From assembly GCF_040151475.1 (NCBI RefSeq), contig NZ_JBDKWG010000144.1, positions 62,001 through 126,000 on the forward strand: DNA of 64,000 bases, in the 5' to 3' direction. Position 1 is the stretch's first letter. Every line of letters begins with the position of its first letter. A program made the position numbers and the translations under genes. A model generated the notes under the pieces. The model was not told the DNA's origin, did no database searches, and was given only the letters and a program-made list of their open reading frames with translations. This stretch comes from CAXBNB01 sp040151475. Lineage in GTDB: Bacteria > Bacteroidota > Bacteroidia > Cytophagales > Cyclobacteriaceae. Shown here one piece after another: positions 34,591 through 43,413 of the stretch.

Positions 34591-35604
34591 ATGGGAAAGA
34601 TCGCAAGCATATTTTTCAATTATACCACAATAGTTTACCTGACTATTGTTCTCATTTTGTGTGTGTTTTCAAACCCAATATTAGGCATACTGGGATTGGA
34701 TACAAATCTTCATTTGGATCATACCAATGTTGCCCCATCATTGAGTGGCACATATCTTCTGGGCAGTGATCATTTGGGTAAAGATGTTTTTGCCATGTTG
34801 TTGAGCGGCACAAAGTTTTCTATTGCCATAAGTTTGTGCTCTGCGCTATTGGCTTCAATTATCGGAGTGGCAGTTGGCGTACTATCCGGTTTTTATGGGG
34901 ATGACAAACTGAAAACAAGCAGAAGTAATTTGTTTGTTTTATTAGTCCTTTTTCCTTTTGCCATTCATTATCTAAACCTCTCTCGAAAAATGGAGACCAG
35001 TTCAGGTTCTCTAATTCTGGTCTTTTTTATTATCATCTTTCTGTTACTTTGGAAATTACTGAATTTCCTCTTGAAAAAAATTCCTGTATTGAAACGGTCG
35101 TTATCCATTCCAGTCGATTTTATTAATATGAAATGGATAGAGATATTATTCGCCATTCCGACCTATTTTTTGTTACTGGCATTGTCCGGAGTATTTTCTC
35201 CTTCAGTCTATTCTCTTGTGGCAATCATTGGTATTACCTCATGGCCCAAAACGGCTTTGTTGACCCGGTCTGAAATGCTGAAAATTCGAGAAATGGATTT
35301 TATGCATTCCCTCAAATTGTCAGGAATTCCATGGTATCAAATCCTGTGGAAACACGCAATTCCCAATGCCATAAGTCCTGCCATAGTCGATTTTGTCTTT
35401 TTCGCATCAGCACTATTGGTAATAGAATCAACCTTGTCATTTATTGGTATCGGACTTCCTGGCGAGATTATTTCCTGGGGGAAAATATTGACTGGTTTCA
35501 AATATAATTCAGCCAGCTGGTGGACTGCTCTATTTCCAGGAATGACCATTTTAATTACCATACTATCGTTTCACAGAGCAGGAAAAATGGTGAATAGGCA
35601 ATAA
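34591..35604 (+). CDS. DppC/OppC-like ABC transporter permease
   Basis: A 337-residue partner of the preceding permease. Family signature at the start of the core: GTYLLGSDHLGKDVFAMLLS, TKFSIAISLCSALLASIIGV, and the EAA loop MHSLKLSGIPWYQILWKHAIPN near residue 235. Between core helices it carries an extra hydrophobic hairpin-like segment (residues about 110-160: NLFVLLVLFPFAIHYLNL and LILVFFIIIFLLLWKLL) that standard OppC proteins lack. The substrate is likely a peptide or similar, unproven. Convergent with the Fe-S genes. Confidence 0.87.
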   Translation: MGKIASIFFNYTTIVYLTIVLILCVFSNPILGILGLDTNLHLDHTNVAPSLSGTYLLGSDHLGKDVFAMLLSGTKFSIAISLCSALLASIIGVAVGVLSGFYGDDKLKTSRSNLFVLLVLFPFAIHYLNLSRKMETSSGSLILVFFIIIFLLLWKLLNFLLKKIPVLKRSLSIPVDFINMKWIEILFAIPTYFLLLALSGVFSPSVYSLVAIIGITSWPKTALLTRSEMLKIREMDFMHSLKLSGIPWYQILWKHAIPNAISPAIVDFVFFASALLVIESTLSFIGIGLPGEIISWGKILTGFKYNSASWWTALFPGMTILITILSFHRAGKMVNRQ

Positions 35605-35609
35605 ATATT

Positions 35610-36407
35610 TTACAACTGCTTTGCTTCGGCAATCAACTCTGCCAGATCTTTCACTTTGACTTGTTCTTCCTGCTCTTTGTTTTTCACACCGTCTGAAAGC
35701 ATTGTCATACAAAACGGACAAGCAGATGCAATCACATTGGCTCCTGTTGCCAATGCCTCTTCTGTTCGTTCAATGTTTATTTCTTTATCGCCCTTTTCGG
35801 AATCTTTAAACATTTGTGCACCTCCTGCTCCACAGCACAGGCCTTTGGTTTTGCAGCGTTTCATCTCTACCAAATCTGCATCCAATGTTTTTAAGACCGC
35901 TCTTGGGGCTTCATAAACCCCGTTGGCACGACCAAGATAACAGGAATCATGATAGGTAATCTTTTGGCCTTTGAAAACACCTCCTCCTTCTATCACAATC
36001 TTACCTTCATTGATAAGTTGTTGAAGAAATGCCGAATGATGAATGACTTCATAATTGCCTCCAAGGTCTGGATATTCGTTTTTCATTGTATTAAAACAAT
36101 GAGGGCATGCGGTTACTATTTTTTTGATATTATAAGCATCCAACAACTGGATATTGGACATGGCCTGCATCTGGAACAAAAACTCGTTACCTGCTCTTCT
36201 GGCCGGATCTCCGGTACAAGACTCTTCCTCACCCAACACTGCAAAGTTGATTCCTATATGGTTTAGAATCTTGGCAAAAGCAATGGTTACTTTTTTATAG
36301 CGGTCGTCGAAAGAACCCGCACATCCTACCCAAAATAAAACTTCCGGACTTTTTCCCTCTGCTACTAATTCTGCTATCGTTGGGGTTTTATATTCCATTT
36401 TTTCCAT
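35610..36407 (-). CDS. CCG-domain (Fe-S)-binding subunit (HdrB/GlpC/LldE-like)
   Basis: A 265-residue cytoplasmic protein with two cysteine-rich CCG-type domains: FWVGCAGSFDDRYKK at the N-terminus with ACPHCFNTMKNEYPDLGG, then YHDSCYLGRANGVYEAPR and KGLCCGAGGAQMF in the second half. Such modules bind special [4Fe-4S] clusters in heterodisulfide-reductase-type electron transfer. It is 4 nt downstream of the membrane Fe-S gene, forming a two-subunit complex in which this would be the terminal subunit. Electron donor and acceptor unknown. Confidence 0.88.
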   Translation of the reverse strand: MEKMEYKTPTIAELVAEGKSPEVLFWVGCAGSFDDRYKKVTIAFAKILNHIGINFAVLGEEESCTGDPARRAGNEFLFQMQAMSNIQLLDAYNIKKIVTACPHCFNTMKNEYPDLGGNYEVIHHSAFLQQLINEGKIVIEGGGVFKGQKITYHDSCYLGRANGVYEAPRAVLKTLDADLVEMKRCKTKGLCCGAGGAQMFKDSEKGDKEINIERTEEALATGANVIASACPFCMTMLSDGVKNKEQEEQVKVKDLAELIAEAKQL

Positions 36408-36411
36408 GAGC

Positions 36412-37710
36412 TTATTTGTTCAGTTCTTCTTTCCACTTAAACCTATCCGAGGGAGCGAATTTCCAAGGAGCAAAATTCGTTTCTATATTTGAAAACATTG
36501 AATTCCAGGAAGCTGGAGACCCTGATTCTTCCATAGAAACATACCTTCTCATTTCCAGAATAATTGACAATGGGTCAATGTTTACCGGGCAGGCTTCCGT
36601 ACAGGCATTACAACTGGTACAGGCATTTATTTCTTCCTTTGTAATATAGTCACCCAACAAAGTTTTGTCTTTACCTTCCCCTTTGCCAATTTCTTCTATG
36701 CGGTCTCTTGTATCCATCATGATTTTTCTGGGAGAAAGTAACTTGCCAGTTTGATTGGCAGGGCATTCGGAAGTACACCTTCCACACTCAGTGCATGTGT
36801 AGGATTCCATCAGGCTTTTCCAGGTCAGGTCAGTGGCATCCTTTGCTCCGAATCTGGAAACTTCCGTTGGAGGAGTTTCTGCTTCTGTAGTCATGCCGAG
36901 CATCATTTTCACTTCATTGGTTACTTCATCCATATTTCGGATTTTACCCTTGTTCCACAAATTAGAATAGTAGGTATTGGGAAAGGCCAAAAAGATATGA
37001 AGGTGTTTCGAGTAAGTCACGTACACCGCAAAACCAAGGATACCTATAATATGAAACCACCAGGATGCTCTCTCTACAAAAATTAAGAAAGGAGTTTCAA
37101 AATGAGAAAATATGGGGATCAGCAAGCCACTAAAGAAAAAGCTTCCTGTTTGAGTATAACCCTCAACACCTCTGCTTTGTAGGATTTGATCTGCTGCATT
37201 CATTTTCAGAATGGCCATCATCAAGGTGATTTCTATTATCAGAATAAGATTGGCATCCATCGCAGGCCACCCTTTCATCTCAGGTTTTACCAATCGGTCA
37301 ACTTTTAATATATTTCTCCTAACAAGGAATACAATACAAGAAAACGTAACCAGCACCGCTAAAAACTCGAAGAAATTCAAAGCAACTGTATAAAAGCCAC
37401 CAAGGTAAGAGGCAAATATCCTGTGTGTACCAGCCAATCCATCGATCACGAATTCCAGCACCTCTATGTTAATGACCAAAAATCCGACATAAATAAGTAA
37501 GTGCAAAAAAGCAGGTATCGGTTTTTTAAACATTTTGCCCTGACCAAAAGCTACCAAAAGCATCGTTTTCAAACGCTCTTCTTTGTTTCCGGATCTACCC
37601 AGGTCTTTTCCCAGTAAAATATTTTGTCTAATTCTATTGATCCTTTTAGTGAGGAAATAGCCTGCAATAGCTATTATGATCATGAATGCTACTTGTGAAA
37701 TCCAATTCAT
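36412..37710 (-). CDS. Membrane-bound 4Fe-4S ferredoxin-type oxidoreductase subunit
   Basis: A 432-residue protein. The N-terminal half has about five hydrophobic helices (WISQVAFMIIIAIAGYFLTK first) of the nitrate-reductase gamma/HdrE-like type. The C-terminal half has two ferredoxin motifs: CTECGRCTSECPANQTGK and CTSCNACTEACPVNIDPL, each CxxCxxCxxxCP. Linked to the CCG protein (gap 4 nt), it likely moves electrons between the quinone pool and a cytoplasmic acceptor. The pair is common in Bacteroidota. Confidence 0.88.
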   Translation of the reverse strand: MNWISQVAFMIIIAIAGYFLTKRINRIRQNILLGKDLGRSGNKEERLKTMLLVAFGQGKMFKKPIPAFLHLLIYVGFLVINIEVLEFVIDGLAGTHRIFASYLGGFYTVALNFFEFLAVLVTFSCIVFLVRRNILKVDRLVKPEMKGWPAMDANLILIIEITLMMAILKMNAADQILQSRGVEGYTQTGSFFFSGLLIPIFSHFETPFLIFVERASWWFHIIGILGFAVYVTYSKHLHIFLAFPNTYYSNLWNKGKIRNMDEVTNEVKMMLGMTTEAETPPTEVSRFGAKDATDLTWKSLMESYTCTECGRCTSECPANQTGKLLSPRKIMMDTRDRIEEIGKGEGKDKTLLGDYITKEEINACTSCNACTEACPVNIDPLSIILEMRRYVSMEESGSPASWNSMFSNIETNFAPWKFAPSDRFKWKEELNK

Positions 37711-37751
37711 ATTCTAATCTAAATATTCTTTATCAAATAATAAATAAAAGC

Positions 37752-37782
37752 TTTGCGTGAATTACTTTTATTTATACTTTTG
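37752..37782 (+). promoter_or_regulatory. Promoter of tRNA-Phe
   Basis: TTTG at 37752-37755 and TACTTTTG at 37775-37782 with 19 bases between match the Bacteroidota -33/-7 promoter (TTTG-N19-TAnnTTTG). The transcript would start about 8 bases before the mature tRNA at 37797. This is the clearest promoter in the window. Confidence 0.75.
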
Positions 37783-37796
37783 CACCTCTTTAACGG

Positions 37797-37869
37797 GGTG
37801 ATGTAGCTCAGTTGGTAGAGCATCGGACTGAAAATCCGTGAGTCGGTGGTTCGAGCCCACTCATCACCA
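37797..37869 (+). tRNA. tRNA-Phe (GAA)
   Basis: Folds into a cloverleaf of 73 nt. Acceptor GGTGATG (37797-37803) pairs with CATCACC (37862-37868), with discriminator A at 37869. The D stem is GCTC/GAGC. The anticodon loop CTGAAAA has the GAA anticodon. T arm GGTGG-TTCGAGC-CCACT. CCA is not encoded. The outermost anticodon-stem pair is T-T, otherwise regular. A terminator follows 10 bases later. Confidence 0.97.
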
Positions 37870-37879
37870 CAATAATTTT

Positions 37880-37913
37880 AAGACCTTTCTTTAACTGGAA
37901 AGGTCTTTTTTTA
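37880..37913 (+). terminator. Rho-independent terminator of tRNA-Phe
   Basis: The perfect 10-bp stem AAGACCTTTC / GAAAGGTCTT (37880-37889 and 37898-37907) is followed by a T-run. Confidence 0.9.
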
Positions 37914-37939
37914 TTTATATCAAATATAGCATTTTCTGC

Positions 37940-37963
37940 AAAAAGTATGCATGCATACTTTTT
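37940..37963. terminator. 24-bp perfect palindrome, probable terminator for the A2M gene
   Basis: AAAAAGTATGCATGCATACT followed by TTTT is fully self-complementary over 24 bases. On the minus strand it lies about 55 bases after the alpha-2-macroglobulin stop and ends in five Ts, so it can act as a terminator there; on the plus strand it is a second stop after tRNA-Phe. A protein-binding dyad is an alternative reading. Confidence 0.55.
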
Positions 37964-38018
37964 TTAATTCGTCTTTACGTGAAAAAATACAGCAAAATGG
38001 TTAGGTTATAAATCAATC

Positions 38019-41000
38019 TTACTCTACCACAATAGTACCTCCGCCGCTATAGGAATGATACTCTCCGTTATACATGGCGTCAGCACCAATCGGTCCCATT
38101 TGATAAGTGCCTTTAGAAACTGCCCGAACTACATAATAGTAGTTTCGGGTTACATTTTCTGCTGTTAAAAAATACGTGATTCTATCGTCTCTAATATCCA
38201 CATAATCTGAGGTGGAGGCATTCTTGATCCACTCTGTTCCGGGCACTTCTGCGATCCTTGGATTTTCAATCTCAAAACCTGCTGGCAACATGTCGGTCAT
38301 TGCCACATTTTCTACAATTTTATTGTTGGATGCCTGTATCGATAGATTGATGACAATAAGGTCATTTTGCTTGAATTTATTACTTCTGATTTCTCTCCCA
38401 TTTCTATCGAAAAACTGCTTTCTCACTTTTAGAAAAGAATCTTCCTTCTTATAGCTTCCATCCATACTGATTCCCTCCGTTTCCCAAAAATAATACAAAG
38501 AGCCATTGCCCGATGTTTCTATACTCAGGTCATTCGAATCCAACTGTTTAGAATCCAGTGTCAAAGTTTTATTATGGTATTCCGAAATTGTTTTTCCTTC
38601 TGATTTCACAGTGGCTTTGATGTTGCTGTTTGCATTTTGTCTGGCAATTTTACCCAATGCCAAAAAGCCAAAAGCCCGTTCTTGCGTATTGAGATACCTT
38701 TCATTTTTTAGTGCCTGAGACAAATGTCTTGCCATGATCCCCACTTGAGGATTGTCTTTATCCACTTCTAGGAGCACATTGAGTGCGAGTGCCTCATCCC
38801 GAATGTAAGAATGAAAGCTTCCTCCAAAAACTCTTTTCGACTTTTCACCTGAAAAAGCAGGTGGCAATACTTCTTTATATTTCTTGTCGTCTCCGATAAG
38901 TGCATAAGCTGCCGCCAAAAGGTATTTCCCATCCAGACTTAAATCATTGATATTGCTTTTGTAGTAGTTCATTGTGGATCGCTGGGCTTTGCCTGTGAGT
39001 GCCAATACGTACAAGGAATAAGGAATTTCTTTGTGGGCAATTTTCCTCTTGGTATCGTTGTAAAAATAGAATACCGTTTCTTTCGTCTTCAATTTGGTAA
39101 TCAAATAGTCCAGCAATTTTTTGTACATTTTTTGATCAACCTCAAAACCTGCCTTTTGGGCTTCAAAAAGAAAATGTGCTGCATAAGCAGAACCCCACCA
39201 ACTTTCATACCCTTGCCCAGGCCAGTAAGTTAATCCACCATGATAGAGTTGCATCAACTGAAGTTTTTTGATGGCTTCAGTGATGTGGTAATGACTGTTT
39301 GCATTTTTTGTGTCATCTGTAGATTGGAGAATCTGCTCACTCAATTCCTGAAAATACAATTGTGGAAAAGCTGCGGAAATTGTTTGTTCCAAGCAATAGT
39401 GTGGGTAGCGCAACAAATAGTCCAAATCTTTAGCGAATTCTACCATGGGAGAATTGCTGATCACAAGATTTCGTCGAACACTTTGTGCCATAAACTTGTT
39501 GTCTTCTAAAGCAACTTTTAAACTTTCGCCTGCTTTAATCGCTCCCGATCCTGAGACCTTTTGTAATGGGGAAGCAGGACGAACGGTAATGTCAGTACTG
39601 TTTTTGAAAGATTCCCCAAGTGCGTTTACATCAACAGTTATATTGGACTGTCCAAGAGCTTGTTTAGCAACGACTTTATAAATCACCTGCCCTTCAGTGT
39701 TGGCTGCTACTTCAGTTTTCATGGATTTCTTGCCTAGAAGTGTTACCTGTCCAGATACACTCAAAGTTGTTTCACATTGAGTAGTTTTTTCTGTGGTATT
39801 GGACATAATCACTGGTACAAGTATGGTATCCCCGGGACTTAAAAAACGAGGAAGGGCTGTACTGATCACAATAGGATCGGCTACTTTGATATTGTCCTGA
39901 GCCGAAGCAAAAGTATGGTCTTTATAAGCAGTTGCCATTATTCTCAAATCTCCAGAGAATTGAGGAATATCTATTTCATACGAGACATTTCCACTCCCAT
40001 CAGTTTGCAAAATACCACTCCAGAAAGACACCAACTTTACCCGCTTATTTGTTAAGGGGTTTACTCTTTTTGCCAATTGGGCAGCTCTTGCATCATCTCC
40101 GCCTACTCTTCCGGATGCCAAATTTATTTCTGGAAATAAATAAGGATAAACATCATAGGATTGCACGCCCAATGCTCTTTTTCGATAAAAGTATTCGTAT
40201 GGATCAGGCGTAGCATATTGGGTCAATTGTAAAATCCCTTCATCTACCACCGCCACTGATATTGCAGTATTTGGCGTTGATCTAATCTTAATTTTTTGCT
40301 TTGTCTTTGACCTGGATTTTTCAACCGCTTCTATTGACAAAGGCAATTTGTTGGAAGTGTTCTCAACCATCAAAGGAGCAACTCCATGAGCTATGGTCAA
40401 GGGCAAATCAGATTCCTCATGCGGTTTAAACAAAGTAGCGGTGATATAAATATTTGGCACAAACCCTTCCTGAATTTCTATGGGAAATGAAGTTGCTCTT
40501 TTATCAGTATCTATATAAAAATGCCTGAGAATTTTATCTGTTTCCAAAGTCACCAATATTTTACCAGAAAAGGGAGATTTCAAAATTACATTGGCTGTTT
40601 CTCCTACCTTATAGGTTTCTTTATCCAATTCAATGTCTATCTGGCCTTCACTATTCACCTGAAACGATGAATTGGATGTGCCTCCCCAGCCATAGGCATA
40701 AAAATCCTTACTTACATAATTTCTGGTGCCGGGTGTGGACAAACGCAGTTCATATCGACCGGAAAGCTCGGGGATAAAAGAATAATATTCATTTTTCCCA
40801 CTAATCAATATTTCTTTGTCTTCCAGTACTTTTTCCACCTTCTCCGATCTGTATCGAAAGTATCCTCCCGAACGTGATAGTACTGTTTTGAATTCATGTT
40901 TGATGAGTTGCAAATGTGTTTTCACACCAGATAATACCTTTCCGGTTTTATCCAACGCTACCATTGGAAACTGTATTTCACTGTTGGTGGCGGCATAGTA

Positions 41001-43397
41001 TCGGTCACTGGCTATGCCATAATACACCTCCTGAGTAGAAATAGTTAATGTATTTTTTCTATTGACGGGTCGTCCGGTTTCGTCAAATACTGTGGTATAT
41101 ACATCAGCCTGTACAAGACCCATATCCTGATACTGTTGCCCTAACTGGTAACTATTTTGCGCTTCTCCATTAGAGTCGGTTTTGCCTTCCAAAAAAGTTT
41201 GCTCGAAATAAATATTGTTGGGTGTTTCAATATTGAAATTATAACTTCTAAATTCTTTGGAAGAAAAATATTTTCTTCTGGCAGAAATATTGAGTTCATA
41301 ATTTCTATTGGCAGCAGGAGGACCAAAAAAATTGGTCGCTTTTAATTTTATCTCTGCTGTTTCCTCAAGGTCTAAATCCACCTTATCAATTTGTACTTCT
41401 ACCTTTATCCGATCCGGCATAAACTCTTCCACTTTAAAGTTTTTTGCCCCAAGGTAGATGTCGTTGGTGGTATAAATCTGCACCCCATAGCTTCCTGTGG
41501 CAGCAGCAGTAGAAAGCTCTAAGGATGTTTCGAAGGATCCAAATTCATTCAAAGTTTTTTTGATTGTTTGAAGGGTTTTTCCATCGGGAGTGGTGATTGA
41601 CACTTTTATCGGAATTGGTGCCGGAGTTTTCCATTGCTCATCTCTGATAATGCCACTCAGATTCACCGTTTCACCGGGTCGGTAGATGTCACGGTCTCCA
41701 TATATAAATACATCAAAACCGGACAAGTTCTCATACTTACCTCCAACATCAAATTTGGAAGTATTTACACCTGTAGAACTAAAAGTCATATAGTTGTAGT
41801 CGTCCTGATTTTTTGCGGTGATCATTGCTACCTGGAATCCATCAGGAACATCCTTAGGTTTTTGAAAAATAGCCACTCCACTATTGTCCGTAACAGAAGT
41901 GCCTATCAACTGATTGTTGCGTCCGAAAAAGCTGATTTCCACTCCTGATTTTGGAGAAGCTGTCTTTATCGAATTGCTAAAGACCGTAATGTCATTTTTT
42001 CCTTCTTTGGCTACAAGTCCAATGTCAGAAATCGAAATCAGTTTCGAGTCCCTCAACCAATAATTTTCATCAGACGAAATCTGCAAGACGTAAATTCCAT
42101 TGTAACCTTTGATTTTATCCTCCACATCCAGATTCAAGATGTTCAGACCTCCTTTCTTTGGTAAATCTTTGCTGGCTATTTTTTTACTCCATATAACGTC
42201 TCCCTGCTCTTCAATCGAATGGTAATTGTAGGTATAGCTGTCATTCTCATAATCGTAGTACTTGTTTCTGGTAAAATTGAGAATGTTGTTTTCGTATAAC
42301 TTGGTAAGCTTCACCTCTACTTCCTCCACATTGATGATTTTCACCTGTATGTTTTTAGCACCATTGGCCGATAGGTATGTTGAGCGTTTGTCAGTAATGG
42401 TAATTTCGGGTCTCAATTTTCCAAAAGAAATCTCTTTGTTAAAATCTGACTTCAATGCCCCTCCAAACTTTCCTTTTAAACCATTTTTTATAGTAATTGA
42501 GTACTTTTTCCTCAGGTCAAAATCTTCGCTACTTATCTTCAGCCCCTTTTCTGTAAGTTCTACCTGATAGTTTAATTGAGGTGAAATGGTTACAAATTCT
42601 TTAGCATCATCTGTTGTTTCCTGAGAAATATCAACATTAAGAACACCTTCTACTCCATTGTGTTCTGCTGTCACATCTTCAATACTCACATTGTAAGGTG
42701 ATTTCAATGACAAACTTCTCACCAATTTTCCGGTGGTTTTAATACTACCTCCTTTAGGAACCAATCCGGTTTCCATTGCTACTTCTATTTTAAAAGCCGC
42801 ATCAGCCATTGCTATATCAGGCAGAAAAAACCTAACTCTGTTTTGATCTGAACTCTCAGCCAACGCAATCTTTTCAGGCTTCCCATCTACATTTACCTTC
42901 ACCTTCTCTAATACCTCATTCTGATCAACATCAAAATTGAAATTGGCATCAACATGAATCAGGGTCTGACCACCTTTGGTTTCAAACCAAAACCCGGTGA
43001 CATTTAAAAGTTCCAGTAGCTGTGTCTGGAAGCTAATGGTTTTGTCTCCGGTAAATTCATAGTTGACCTTTTCTGAAAGTTTTTCAGTAAAGGTTGCTTT
43101 ATAACTAGTGGCAGGAGGAAAAGGTGCCTTTGGTGAAAACACCAATACGCTTTCGGAAGACCACCTAAAAGAACCCGGAATGTCAGGTTCAAAACGGATA
43201 TAGGCAGTGCTGTCCCACCTGTTGAGCACACTGTCTCCAACGAGGGGTTTGTTGAAAACAAAATTCAGATTCTGATCCGATTTAATTTCTTCTTCAAAAT
43301 TGGTATCTATAAGTTTGAAAGACTGATCATCGGTGCATCCAAATATTATTAAAAATAAAACGATACACAGAATATAATTTGTAGGTTTGATACGCAT
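38019..43397 (-). CDS. Bacterial alpha-2-macroglobulin lipoprotein with thioester motif
   Basis: A very large (1792-residue) protein. The N-terminus is a lipoprotein signal (IVLFLIIFGC, lipid Cys21). Macroglobulin-like beta domains follow (DVFIYGDRDIYRPGETVNLS is the characteristic MG strand). The SFWSGILQTDGSGNVSYEID and PQFSGDLRIMATAYKDHTFA region is the A2M family core. YPHYCLEQTISAAFPQLY holds the CxEQ thioester (Cys1335, Gln1338), and an alpha-toroid domain follows. It traps attacking proteases by covalent linkage in the periplasm. It is divergent from pbpC, as expected for the known A2M/PBP1C association. Confidence 0.95.
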   Translation of the reverse strand: MRIKPTNYILCIVLFLIIFGCTDDQSFKLIDTNFEEEIKSDQNLNFVFNKPLVGDSVLNRWDSTAYIRFEPDIPGSFRWSSESVLVFSPKAPFPPATSYKATFTEKLSEKVNYEFTGDKTISFQTQLLELLNVTGFWFETKGGQTLIHVDANFNFDVDQNEVLEKVKVNVDGKPEKIALAESSDQNRVRFFLPDIAMADAAFKIEVAMETGLVPKGGSIKTTGKLVRSLSLKSPYNVSIEDVTAEHNGVEGVLNVDISQETTDDAKEFVTISPQLNYQVELTEKGLKISSEDFDLRKKYSITIKNGLKGKFGGALKSDFNKEISFGKLRPEITITDKRSTYLSANGAKNIQVKIINVEEVEVKLTKLYENNILNFTRNKYYDYENDSYTYNYHSIEEQGDVIWSKKIASKDLPKKGGLNILNLDVEDKIKGYNGIYVLQISSDENYWLRDSKLISISDIGLVAKEGKNDITVFSNSIKTASPKSGVEISFFGRNNQLIGTSVTDNSGVAIFQKPKDVPDGFQVAMITAKNQDDYNYMTFSSTGVNTSKFDVGGKYENLSGFDVFIYGDRDIYRPGETVNLSGIIRDEQWKTPAPIPIKVSITTPDGKTLQTIKKTLNEFGSFETSLELSTAAATGSYGVQIYTTNDIYLGAKNFKVEEFMPDRIKVEVQIDKVDLDLEETAEIKLKATNFFGPPAANRNYELNISARRKYFSSKEFRSYNFNIETPNNIYFEQTFLEGKTDSNGEAQNSYQLGQQYQDMGLVQADVYTTVFDETGRPVNRKNTLTISTQEVYYGIASDRYYAATNSEIQFPMVALDKTGKVLSGVKTHLQLIKHEFKTVLSRSGGYFRYRSEKVEKVLEDKEILISGKNEYYSFIPELSGRYELRLSTPGTRNYVSKDFYAYGWGGTSNSSFQVNSEGQIDIELDKETYKVGETANVILKSPFSGKILVTLETDKILRHFYIDTDKRATSFPIEIQEGFVPNIYITATLFKPHEESDLPLTIAHGVAPLMVENTSNKLPLSIEAVEKSRSKTKQKIKIRSTPNTAISVAVVDEGILQLTQYATPDPYEYFYRKRALGVQSYDVYPYLFPEINLASGRVGGDDARAAQLAKRVNPLTNKRVKLVSFWSGILQTDGSGNVSYEIDIPQFSGDLRIMATAYKDHTFASAQDNIKVADPIVISTALPRFLSPGDTILVPVIMSNTTEKTTQCETTLSVSGQVTLLGKKSMKTEVAANTEGQVIYKVVAKQALGQSNITVDVNALGESFKNSTDITVRPASPLQKVSGSGAIKAGESLKVALEDNKFMAQSVRRNLVISNSPMVEFAKDLDYLLRYPHYCLEQTISAAFPQLYFQELSEQILQSTDDTKNANSHYHITEAIKKLQLMQLYHGGLTYWPGQGYESWWGSAYAAHFLFEAQKAGFEVDQKMYKKLLDYLITKLKTKETVFYFYNDTKRKIAHKEIPYSLYVLALTGKAQRSTMNYYKSNINDLSLDGKYLLAAAYALIGDDKKYKEVLPPAFSGEKSKRVFGGSFHSYIRDEALALNVLLEVDKDNPQVGIMARHLSQALKNERYLNTQERAFGFLALGKIARQNANSNIKATVKSEGKTISEYHNKTLTLDSKQLDSNDLSIETSGNGSLYYFWETEGISMDGSYKKEDSFLKVRKQFFDRNGREIRSNKFKQNDLIVINLSIQASNNKIVENVAMTDMLPAGFEIENPRIAEVPGTEWIKNASTSDYVDIRDDRITYFLTAENVTRNYYYVVRAVSKGTYQMGPIGADAMYNGEYHSYSGGGTIVVE

Positions 43398-43413
43398 GAT
43401 ATCTAGGCTGATT

